From an uncultured Flavobacteriales bacterium (GTDB taxonomy: Bacteria > Bacteroidota > Bacteroidia > Flavobacteriales_E > Vicingaceae), in assembly GCA_905479995.1 (NCBI GenBank), contig CAJQON010000029.1, positions 1 through 50,053 of the forward strand: 50,053 nt of DNA, given 5' to 3'. The notes under the pieces were generated by a model. That model saw only the letters and a program-made list of their open reading frames with translations, did no database searches and had not been told where the DNA came from. The position numbers and the translations under genes were made by a program. Numbering within the stretch: position 1 is the first letter of the stretch; every line of letters begins with the position of its first letter. Of the stretch, positions 17,282 through 25,104 are shown in pieces.

Positions 17282-18004
17282 ATGGGAAGAGCATTTGAAT
17301 TTAGAAAAGCAAGAAAGTTAAAACGCTGGGGTAAAATGGCCAAAACCTTTTCACGAATAGGGAAAGATATTGTAATGGCCATTAAAGACGGTGGGCCAGA
17401 TCCAGAAAGTAATTCGCGTTTAAGAGCAGTGATGCAAAATGCTAAGGCAGCAAACATGCCTAAAGAAAACGTTGAAAGAGCTATCAAGAAAGCTAAGGAT
17501 AAAGATACAAGTAACTATAAGGAAGTTATTTTTGAAGGTAGAGCTCCTCATGGAATTGCCGTTTTAGTAGAATGTGCTACCGATAATAACAATAGAACTG
17601 TTGCAAATGTTAGGCATTGTTTTACCAAACGAGGTGGTAGTTTAGGTACTGCTGGTTCTGTTGAGTTTATGTTTGATCGTACTTGTAACTTTAGAATTAC
17701 CAATGATGGAACTGATCCAGAGGAACTAGAGCTAGAATTGATTGATTATGGTGCTGATGAGGTTTTTGTGGATGAGGATGGAATAATTATTTATGCTCCT
17801 TTTGAGAGCTTTGGATCAATCCAAAAATATTTAGAAGAAAACGAAAAAGAGATACTTTCGTCAGGGTTTGAACGAATTCCACAGATGTTAACAAAATTAA
17901 CTCCCGAACAAAAAGAAGAAGTAGATAAGATGTTAGAGATGCTTGAAGAGGATGATGATACACAAAATGTTTATCATAGTATGGATGAATCAGAAGAGGC
18001 TTAA
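17282..18004 (+). CDS. yebC: YebC/PmpR family protein
   Basis: 240 residues, usual length. It starts with M-G-R-A-F-E-F-R-K-A-R-K (the Bacteroidota form of the M-A-G-H-S-K-W lead) and contains I-M-A-I-K-D-G-G-P-D-P-E-x-N-x-R-L and A-N-M-P-K-E-N-V-E-R-A-I-K-K-A. The acidic C-terminal tail (E-E-D-D-D) follows T-P-E-Q-K-E-E-V. The family was described as a DNA-binding regulator and more recently as helping ribosomes through proline stretches. It is cytoplasmic. Its stop shares a TTAA with the convergent gene, and its terminator lies inside that gene. Confidence 0.94.
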   Translation: MGRAFEFRKARKLKRWGKMAKTFSRIGKDIVMAIKDGGPDPESNSRLRAVMQNAKAANMPKENVERAIKKAKDKDTSNYKEVIFEGRAPHGIAVLVECATDNNNRTVANVRHCFTKRGGSLGTAGSVEFMFDRTCNFRITNDGTDPEELELELIDYGADEVFVDEDGIIIYAPFESFGSIQKYLEENEKEILSSGFERIPQMLTKLTPEQKEEVDKMLEMLEEDDDTQNVYHSMDESEEA

Positions 18005-18456
18005 ATAACTTCTTCTATTACGTAAGAATTACCATTAAAAGAGAAGGATTCCTTCTCTTTTTTGTTGATTAAAACTTTTCCAATTGGAGAAATTGGAGAT
18101 ACCACAAAGAAATCTTGATCGTTTAAAACGACCTTTCCTAATCCAATGGCAATATAAAAAAGGCCTTTGTTGGTAAGCACTAAAGAACCAAAAGCTACGG
18201 TGTTTGATTCTGCTTCACTGTTAATTTTAAAAAGAGTTTCTTTTAGCTTTATAACCTCACTTAATTGACCAGTTAGCTTTTCTGTTTCCAATTGAGCCAT
18301 TGCCCGGCCAGTTTCATGTTTATCACCGGCACTACTTTTTGTTTCGTTATTGGCCGACCCTTGTGCATCTTTTAATGCCTTTTGAACACCTTCTAGCTGT
18401 CGTTCTACAATTTGTAAACAATGTGCGTGTAATGTTATTTTAAGCGAAGCACTCAA
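18001..18456 (-). CDS. GreA/GreB-like C-terminal domain protein
   Basis: About 151 residues from a TTG at 18456 (M-S-A-S-L-K-I-T-L-H-A-H-C). The longer open frame upstream only overlaps the MBOAT gene and looks non-native. It has a helical N-terminal half with S-S-A-G-D-K-H-E-T-G-R-A-M-A-Q-L-E and a C-terminal beta domain with F-G-S-L-V-L-T-N-K-G-L-F-Y-I-A-I-G and S-P-I-S-P-I-G-K-V-L. The family is common in Flavobacteriales, is often mislabelled 3-oxoacyl-ACP synthase, and resembles the FKBP-like domain of Gre factors. A role at RNA polymerase is inference. It starts 2 bases after the MBOAT stop. A terminator for yebC is embedded in its last codons. Confidence 0.75.
   Translation of the reverse strand: MSASLKITLHAHCLQIVERQLEGVQKALKDAQGSANNETKSSAGDKHETGRAMAQLETEKLTGQLSEVIKLKETLFKINSEAESNTVAFGSLVLTNKGLFYIAIGLGKVVLNDQDFFVVSPISPIGKVLINKKEKESFSFNGNSYVIEEVI
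18037..18063. terminator. Intrinsic terminator embedded in a coding region
   Basis: AAAAGAGAAGG (18037-18047), ATT loop, CCTTCTCTTTT (18051-18061) and two more T. It is a perfect 11-base stem lying 33 bases after the yebC stop and within the 3' coding part of the convergent GreA-like gene, where it encodes K-K-E-K-E-S-F-S-F. The T run is better on the plus strand, so yebC is the likely client. Confidence 0.8.
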
Positions 18457-18458
18457 GG

Positions 18459-20162
18459 TTAAAACTGAAAATAAATAAATGCTTGTAATTCGGAAGACAT
18501 GGCTTGGTAAACTACAAAAATACAAAGTGAAGCCACTAATATTTTAAGCACTAAAGGTAAACGAATAAATGTTTCGCGGTACCAATCTTTAACTTTTGTA
18601 GGTAACCAATGAATTACAAAACCGATTAACATAACGGTAAACACATTGCTGTATGAAATTAACACTTCTCCCATTAATTCAGGACTAAAACTGTTTCCAA
18701 TTCTATCTATAATTTGCCAAGTAGTTTCCATGTCTTCGGCTCTAAACCAAATCCGTGTAAACGTTATAAAATTAAACGTAATAAACACCTTAAGGAAAAT
18801 GGCTAAAAAGTTGTTGAATCGCTCGTAAGGGCTTATTTTTCTCCAAAGTTTGTAGACAACTAAACCTAAGCCATTTAAGCCTCCCCATATAACAAACTGC
18901 CAGCTGGCACCGTGCCATAAACCTCCAATTAACATGGTTATTAAAACATTAATATTGGTAATAAGCCATTCTCTAAAACGTTTTATAAAAATAGCGAGTG
19001 TAGCACAAAGCAAGGCCAGCCAAATAAATCCGTAGAGTACTATCATTTTACCCGAAAGCAATACAATAAATGTAACAATGAAAGCCAATGCTATCCATGT
19101 ACCAACACTTCCACCACGGTTACCACCCAATGGGATGTATAAATAATCTTTTAACCAAGAAGATAAACTGATATGCCAACGCTTCCAGAACTCACCAACG
19201 TTTTTAGCTTTGTAGGGCGAGTTAAAGTTTGTAGGTAGGGTAAAGCCCATTAATAAGGCAATACCTATAGCAATATCAGTGTAACCAGAAAAATCGGCAT
19301 AAACCTGCAACGAATAACCATAAAGGGCCATTAAGTTTTCGAAACCAGTAAACATTCCTGGATTATCAAAAATTCGATCGATAAAGTTAACGGCAATGTA
19401 ATCTCCTATTACTACTTTTTTGGTCAATCCTTTTAAAATCCAAAATAGTGCCAAGCCAAAATTGTATTTAGATAAACTATAAGGTTTGTAGAGTTGAGGT
19501 ATGAAATCTGCCGCTCTTACAATTGGTCCAGCTACCAATTGTGGGAAAAAGGAAACATAAAAACCAAAGTCTAGAATGTTATTTACCGGTTTAATGTCTT
19601 TACGATAAACATCTACTGCATAACTAATGGTTTGAAAGGTGTAGAAGGATATCCCGACAGGCAATAGTATTTGATTAACTTCAAAATGGCTACTGGTAAT
19701 AGTGTTGGTCCATTGGGCAAAATGATTAAATACTTCATAATTGGTATTGAAAAAAGCATTAAATGAATCTGTAAAAAAGTAGGCGTACTTAAAGTAGCAT
19801 AGCACAAATAAGTTTATAACAACACTAATTCCAACCCATATTTGTTTGCTGGCTATTTTTTCGGAGCAATAAATTCGTTTTCCAATTAAATAATCAGATA
19901 GGGTAGAGAAGAGGAGTATGGAAACGAATAACCCACTCGTTTTATAGTAAAAGAATAAACTAACAATAAATAGGAAAGCATTTCTAAGCCCTCTTTTTTT
20001 ATAAATGAGCGAATAAATAGCCAAGACAACAGCAAAGAAGGCCCAAAAGAAAAAACCTGTAAATATTAACGGTTCGTTATTGTGGTAAGTAAAGATGTGC
20101 TTGATATTTTCCATTCCGAAAAACCAAGTAAACCATTCTGATATGTTGGTTATTTTATCCAA
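18459..20162 (-). CDS. MBOAT family O-acyltransferase (AlgI-like)
   Basis: A 567-residue integral membrane protein with about 11 or more spans. The MBOAT signatures are W-K-R-W-H-I-S-L-S-S-W (326-336) and G-L-W-H-G-A-S-W (414-421), with His417 the expected catalytic residue. P-Q-L-V-A-G-P-I and Y-A-D-F-S-G-Y-T-D match the AlgI/DltB/PatA group, which passes acetyl groups across the inner membrane to envelope polysaccharide or peptidoglycan. Two SGNH proteins upstream in the operon are the usual partners completing the transfer. The start overlaps the HAD gene by 8 bases. The acceptor polymer is not shown by the sequence. Confidence 0.93.
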   Translation of the reverse strand: MDKITNISEWFTWFFGMENIKHIFTYHNNEPLIFTGFFFWAFFAVVLAIYSLIYKKRGLRNAFLFIVSLFFYYKTSGLFVSILLFSTLSDYLIGKRIYCSEKIASKQIWVGISVVINLFVLCYFKYAYFFTDSFNAFFNTNYEVFNHFAQWTNTITSSHFEVNQILLPVGISFYTFQTISYAVDVYRKDIKPVNNILDFGFYVSFFPQLVAGPIVRAADFIPQLYKPYSLSKYNFGLALFWILKGLTKKVVIGDYIAVNFIDRIFDNPGMFTGFENLMALYGYSLQVYADFSGYTDIAIGIALLMGFTLPTNFNSPYKAKNVGEFWKRWHISLSSWLKDYLYIPLGGNRGGSVGTWIALAFIVTFIVLLSGKMIVLYGFIWLALLCATLAIFIKRFREWLITNINVLITMLIGGLWHGASWQFVIWGGLNGLGLVVYKLWRKISPYERFNNFLAIFLKVFITFNFITFTRIWFRAEDMETTWQIIDRIGNSFSPELMGEVLISYSNVFTVMLIGFVIHWLPTKVKDWYRETFIRLPLVLKILVASLCIFVVYQAMSSELQAFIYFQF

Positions 20163-20802
20163 AGTTGATGCTTTCTAGTTCTAGTAATGAGTTTAGTTTG
20201 TAGTCGGCAATGTTAAAGCGTGCATCTTTTTTTGCTTCAAAATCGGGTATAGCGATAACTTTCATTAAAGCCGATTTCCCAGATAATACACCATGAAAAG
20301 AGTCTTCAATAACCCAGCAATCCATTGGTTTAACATTGAGTTGATTGGCAGTTTTTATAAATATTTCTGGGTGAGGCTTTCCATAGTCTAAGAATTCAGC
20401 TGAATTGACAACTTCAAAAGCTTCGGTTAAATTTAGTTTACTGAGTACTGTGTTTATTAATGAACTAGCCGATGAAGAAGCTAAGGCAATTTTGTAGCCT
20501 TTAACTTTAAAGAAGTTAATAGATTTTATTACTCCAGGCAATGCTTCTCCTTTTTCTACAATCAAGTCAGTTACTTTTTCAAGAATTGCTTGTTCTACCT
20601 CTTCAATAGATTTTCCTTGCCAAGGTTGTTCGGCATACCAATATTCTACTACTTCAATTAAGCGCATGCCTTGGGTGGTTCTGCATTTGTCTTGACTAAA
20701 ATCAAAACCAACTTTATTAAAGCAATGTATTAATGCTTCTCTCCACAAGGGTTCAGAGTCAATAATAACTCCATCCATATCGTATATAACTGCTTTACTC
20801 AT
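20155..20802 (-). CDS. HAD-superfamily sugar phosphatase, HxpB/YniC-like
   Basis: A 215-residue cytoplasmic phosphatase. Motif I is D-M-D-G-V-I-I-D-S-E-P-L-W (Asp8 and Asp10), motif II is A-S-S-S-A, and later blocks are K-P-H-P-E-I-F and V-I-E-D-S-F-H-G-V. The D-S-E-P-L-W form and the helical cap match hexitol or 2-deoxyglucose-6-phosphatase and beta-phosphoglucomutase relatives. It sits between the second SGNH gene and MBOAT, overlapping both by 8 bases, so it is translationally coupled into the acetylation operon. A role in sugar-phosphate clean-up is inference. Confidence 0.88.
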   Translation of the reverse strand: MSKAVIYDMDGVIIDSEPLWREALIHCFNKVGFDFSQDKCRTTQGMRLIEVVEYWYAEQPWQGKSIEEVEQAILEKVTDLIVEKGEALPGVIKSINFFKVKGYKIALASSSASSLINTVLSKLNLTEAFEVVNSAEFLDYGKPHPEIFIKTANQLNVKPMDCWVIEDSFHGVLSGKSALMKVIAIPDFEAKKDARFNIADYKLNSLLELESINFG

Positions 20803-22042
20803 TGTTGTTTAATAACATTAAGTGTTCATCGTATTTTTTTATTAAAGCAGAAAACATCAGGTTTCCCATTAGGTTATAACCGTCAGAGGTTAAGTGTATT
20901 TTGTCTGTTTTGGCATAACCGTGTTTTTGCCATGTTTTACAAGATCCTAATCCTCCCATAACATGGTACATGTCCCAAAGACCTCATTGGTGCTTCTTAG
21001 CTAATCTAATCATTGCATTTCTAGCACCTTCAACTCTTTTGTTCGGGTATCTTCTTTTGTAATAACTATCGTTATTGGTTACAAATAGCAATTCCGCATT
21101 TGGATTTACTGATTTAATCCATTTAATTAATTTGTCGTAATTGTCCTCGTAGCAGTCTTCACAAAAGTTAGGGTCGTAGGCATCGTTTATTCCTATGCAA
21201 AAAATAACTAAATCGGGTGGAATTGCTTGTAAGTGCTGAGCAAACAGTTCGCATCGTAAGTAACTTTTTGTGCTTGCACCATTTACTCCAATGGAGTTAT
21301 ATACAATACCTGCATCATTATTGTCAACACTAATACCATATAAATCAAATTGTGAAGGAATGGTGTCATCTCTATAAATACTAACATTAAAGCTATCTAA
21401 ATGATGGTCGAAAAGAAATTCGGTATAACCAATTTCATAGTTGGTATTAATGGATATAGCACTGTCCGAAGTAATTTCTATACAATAATTGGTAGAATCT
21501 ACATTGTGGAAAATTTTAACGCTGTTAAAATCATAATGTGGTGTGTCGTCTCCTCTAAAGTAAAAGCGTAAACTAGTTGCGCTATCTTTGGTAGTTGCTG
21601 TTATTCCAGAAACGCCCCAAGTGGCATGTTGTTTTAATAGTGAATTTCTAAAACCTTCCCATTTAGTGGTAGAATGCATGCGGTAATAGTAAGGGTTATT
21701 GGTGTTGGCTAATCTGTAAGGGAATAAGAACCCTCTTCCTCCATTTAGGTTGGGAGATAATTGCTGGAAATTGGTTCTCATTCTATTGGACCATATGTCT
21801 GCTTGGATGTGTGATCCACCAATTTGCATGACGTTTATTTTTCCTTTTCCTTCAAAAATTAAGGTGTCTAGTTTGTTAAAAAAGTGATTGAAATTAGCAC
21901 TGTCATCATAAAAATGAATGTAACTGGAATCGTATTGAACAAAAGAAAGATCTTTGGTTAAGTGTGGGTTGCTTTGTGCCAAACCATTTATGGAAGTTAG
22001 CGCAATTGCTATAAGGATTGTATATTTATTTAATGCTGTCAT
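20795..22042 (-). pseudogene. SGNH/GDSL hydrolase-like gene with one in-frame TGA
   Basis: Reading from 22042, the frame runs 352 codons, meets TGA at 20986-20984, then continues in the same frame for 62 more codons to TAA at 20797-20795. It has a signal peptide (1-22, ending L-A-Q), block I G-G-S-H with Ser77, and G-I-N-D at 284-287. Only after the TGA come G-L-W-D-M-Y-H-V-M-G-G and the catalytic D-K-I-H (Asp380, His383). The peptide ending at TGA would therefore lack Asp and His and be inactive. The paralogue at 22026-23549 has Cys at the TGA position before W-D-M-Y-E-V-M-G-G. No other damage is visible, so this is a recent nonsense change, a sequencing error or recoding. The 3' end overlaps the HAD start by 8 bases. 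Confidence 0.85.
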
Positions 22043-23549
22043 TTACTACTGGTACGGTTTCTTTTTTATAGTTCGGATTCTTATAAATGTTGTATAAATC
22101 AAAAAGCTTGGTATTAAATTCTAACGCCATCTTTTTTGCCCCTTTAGGACTAAAGTGGATGTAATCTTTGGCTGCAAGAGCAGGCTCTGCTTCAACCCAT
22201 TTTGGCATGGAGTTTTTACCACCCATAACTTCGTACATATCCCAATAAAGACAACCAGAACTTAGTGCTGCATCCTTCAGTGCATCTCTAACGGCTTCTA
22301 AATATGGGTAGGTAACATAAGTTGTTTTTTCTTTAACAGACATGTCAGAAGGGCCAATAACAATTATAGCGGCTTTAGGGTTCAGTCTTTTCATAAAATT
22401 AATTTGCGACTTAAACCAACGGCCATAATCAGTGGCGCCTTTATCGTTTTTAATGTAGGGAACAGAATTACCTCCAAACTCCATAATAATTAGGTTTGGA
22501 GAAAGATTCGCATACATGTTGCTTAATAATGTGGCATTTTGTTTGGTGAAAATAGTTCCTGATGAGCCTCTTAAAGGAATGTTGTCCATTACCACACCGC
22601 TACTTCCTTCTAAAGAAATTCCATAAATATCAGGACTGTCTCCACCATTAAAAGAGAGTAAAATTTCATCGGGAGTTTTTGTAAAACTGGCTGTTAATGT
22701 TTGAAAAGGAGTGTTTGGAGGAATTGTGCCAGTTTGAATTTCAATGCCATCTGCTTTAATGGAGTAATTAATGCTGGTGTGTGAGTTGCTTAAAAACACC
22801 TTCATCAAAGGGTATGATTTTGTTCTTCCATAAGATGCTCTTGGTTTTTTTATTTTAACCCAAGCTTCATAAGAAACTGTATCGTTAATAATTTCAGTTT
22901 TAGGAATTGGTGCAAACCTACAGAAAGCCATTAATGCTCCGTATTTGTTGTGAATAACTGTACTATCTTTTTTCCCAAAGCCAGGGTAGCGTTTCCAATT
23001 TTCTGAATATTCAGTATTAACACTCATTTTACGAGCAACAGGAACGATAGGGAATAGTCCAGGGCCATAGCCACCAAACTTTTTTTGCAATTCATTTCTC
23101 AATAAAGATGTTATTCTATCTGCTTCAATTTGAGAATCACCATAATGCATAATTCTTACTTTTTTATTTTTAGCTTGTTCTAAAGCAGCAAAAAAGTGGT
23201 TGATAGATGACTTTCCTTTCTCATTAATTTGAATGCTTTGTCTAAAAGCTTTTAAAGAATCCAGTTTGTGTTTAATAATAGTTGAGTCAATTTCACTCAC
23301 AACAACAGTAGAGTCAAATAGTTCTGCAATGTCATTTTCAATACTAGCCAAACTGTCGTCATTCATTTCTGGAACAAAAAAGTCCGTTATGGTTGGGAAT
23401 TGAATAGTGGTGTTGGCTATTTTAACTCCATCTTTAGGGAAAATAAACATTGTTGCGGCCAATATTCCACAAACCGCTATAAGAACCAGAAGCGTGATTA
23501 TAGGAGTAATACCTTTTTCTTCAGTTGTATGTTCTTTGTTTTCTTCCAC
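22026..23549 (-). CDS. Membrane-anchored SGNH/GDSL esterase-like protein
   Basis: 507 residues. One N-terminal membrane span (about 13-37) anchors a periplasmic SGNH domain. Block I is H-Y-G-D-S-Q-I-E-A-D (Ser139 nucleophile), block III is M-E-F-G-G-N-S, and the catalytic pair is D-Y-I-H (Asp462, His465). A carbohydrate-binding-like beta domain is inserted between blocks I and III. The arrangement is that of O-acetyltransferases or acetylesterases acting with MBOAT proteins (PatB or AlgX/J type). It starts one base after the LysM protein stop and overlaps the second SGNH gene by 17 bases, so the two are a tandem paralogous pair in one operon. Confidence 0.88.
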   Translation of the reverse strand: MEENKEHTTEEKGITPIITLLVLIAVCGILAATMFIFPKDGVKIANTTIQFPTITDFFVPEMNDDSLASIENDIAELFDSTVVVSEIDSTIIKHKLDSLKAFRQSIQINEKGKSSINHFFAALEQAKNKKVRIMHYGDSQIEADRITSLLRNELQKKFGGYGPGLFPIVPVARKMSVNTEYSENWKRYPGFGKKDSTVIHNKYGALMAFCRFAPIPKTEIINDTVSYEAWVKIKKPRASYGRTKSYPLMKVFLSNSHTSINYSIKADGIEIQTGTIPPNTPFQTLTASFTKTPDEILLSFNGGDSPDIYGISLEGSSGVVMDNIPLRGSSGTIFTKQNATLLSNMYANLSPNLIIMEFGGNSVPYIKNDKGATDYGRWFKSQINFMKRLNPKAAIIVIGPSDMSVKEKTTYVTYPYLEAVRDALKDAALSSGCLYWDMYEVMGGKNSMPKWVEAEPALAAKDYIHFSPKGAKKMALEFNTKLFDLYNIYKNPNYKKETVPVVNDSIK

Positions 23550-25001
23550 TTAAGGCTTAGGAATTTTAATTACTTGACCAACACTAAGGTTACCATCAAT
23601 TTTGTTAAAGTCCATAATGTTGTTGGCTGATACTCCAGAATATTTTTTTGCAATAACCCATAAGTTGTCGCCAGATTTTACGGTGTAGTTGGTGTAGTCT
23701 CCGGAGTTATTAATAACTTTTTTGGGAGTACTAGTTGTTTTTGTCTTCGGCTTGTTTTCAACTGCCTTTTTTGGAGTTACTGTTTTCCCTTTCTTTCCAT
23801 AAATCATTATTTTATCACCAATATTTATTCTAGTCCCATTAATGTTGTTCCATGCTTGTAATTGAGAAACCCTAACATTGTGACGTTGTGCAATCATGCC
23901 TAAAACATCTCCAGATCTAACAGTGTATTCGTATGGTTCTCCATCTTTTGGAATTATTGGTGCAACTTCTGCTGGTTTTGGTTGGTGTAAAATGGAATCT
24001 TGATAAAAATAAATACTATCCTTTAAAAGGTTGAATTTATCTCCAAATCCTTTTGGTAAATAGGCTATTGAGTTAGGAGCAAAAACTTGTTTGTTTAGAG
24101 TTGGGTTTAAAAAAGCAATGCTTTTAGAGTTTGTTTTAATGACATCATTAACTGCTTTAAATTTCAACTTTCTATCAATGTTTATGGTGTCTTGCATTAT
24201 AATTGGATTTAATTGCACAGCACCATAGCTATCATAGCTATAAACATAGGTTAAGGCAATAAACGCTTCAACAAACCCTTTAGTTTGTTCAGGTAAGTAA
24301 GTTGCTATTTGTTTATAAGATGAAGCATTGTGGCGATTTAAAAGGTTGTTAATGGTAACTACTCCAGAAGAATAGGCTGCTAAGGTTAATTCCCAATTAT
24401 TGTATTTAGTATGTAAATCTTTTAAATAACCCGTGGCTGCCTTGGTAGATTTCTTAAAATCTCTTCTTTCATCAACATAGTCATTTACGATTAAACCATA
24501 CTTAATTGCTTGCGGATGGTTTAAGTGCCAAAATCCAAAACCACCAATACCGTTATTAGAAGTTGGATTAAAAGCAGAGCATACAGCAGGGAGTAAATTT
24601 AGTTCTTTTGGTAAACCATTGTTTAAAAGAGCAGAATCGATTGTGGGTTTGTAATAGTTAAATAAGCTAAATAGAGTAGGGCACTTTGCTGTTTTTTGCG
24701 AAAAATAAATAATTAAGTAGTCATTGGTAATCTTGGTTGAATTTGTTGGAAAGGAAAGAGAAAGAGGTGCATTGTTAAAAATAAATATCGAATCTGGCGT
24801 TTCCATTGGAGCGCCTTTGTATTCGTTCCAGTTTTTATTTGGAACAATGGCAGATAATTTAATGAGCTTTTGGTTGTATAGATTAGATTTAACTTTTTCG
24901 AATTCATTAATGTAGCTCGATTTTTTTTGTTGTCCAAAGCTCGCTAATGCAAAGCAACTAAAGGTGAGTAGTAATATATGTTTGATGTAATTTTTTGGCA
25001 T
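23550..25001 (-). CDS. LysM protein with degenerate lytic-transglycosylase domain (MltD-like)
   Basis: About 483 residues from the ATG at 25001 (M-P-K-N-Y-I-K). The upstream GTG at 25025 adds 8 residues before the signal peptide. The signal peptide (ending A-S-F-G-Q) is followed by an SLT/MltD-like domain (about 100-270) and two LysM repeats (about 345-390 and 435-480) that bind peptidoglycan. In active enzymes the SLT motif reads E-S-x-F-N-P. Here it is P-A-V-C-S-A-F-N-P, with Cys (about residue 141) where the catalytic Glu should be, and the later A-Y-N-x-G is A-Y-S-S-G. It is therefore probably a non-catalytic wall-binding protein. It is the first gene of the O-acetylation operon. Confidence 0.85.
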   Translation of the reverse strand: MPKNYIKHILLLTFSCFALASFGQQKKSSYINEFEKVKSNLYNQKLIKLSAIVPNKNWNEYKGAPMETPDSIFIFNNAPLSLSFPTNSTKITNDYLIIYFSQKTAKCPTLFSLFNYYKPTIDSALLNNGLPKELNLLPAVCSAFNPTSNNGIGGFGFWHLNHPQAIKYGLIVNDYVDERRDFKKSTKAATGYLKDLHTKYNNWELTLAAYSSGVVTINNLLNRHNASSYKQIATYLPEQTKGFVEAFIALTYVYSYDSYGAVQLNPIIMQDTINIDRKLKFKAVNDVIKTNSKSIAFLNPTLNKQVFAPNSIAYLPKGFGDKFNLLKDSIYFYQDSILHQPKPAEVAPIIPKDGEPYEYTVRSGDVLGMIAQRHNVRVSQLQAWNNINGTRINIGDKIMIYGKKGKTVTPKKAVENKPKTKTTSTPKKVINNSGDYTNYTVKSGDNLWVIAKKYSGVSANNIMDFNKIDGNLSVGQVIKIPKP

Positions 25002-25104
25002 ACCGAAAATCGAACTAATTTGCACTTGTAAAGATGCCTTTATTGATTGGTGATTTGATGCTTGTCAACTTCAGTTTATGAACAAACTTTTGTTGATGTA
25101 GATT

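Noticed and set aside
20984-20986. TGA read as selenocysteine
   Set aside because: The Cys alignment is suggestive, but no selenocysteine genes are in the window, SGNH proteins are not known selenoproteins and Flavobacteriales usually lack the machinery. It is kept only as an alternative in the finding.
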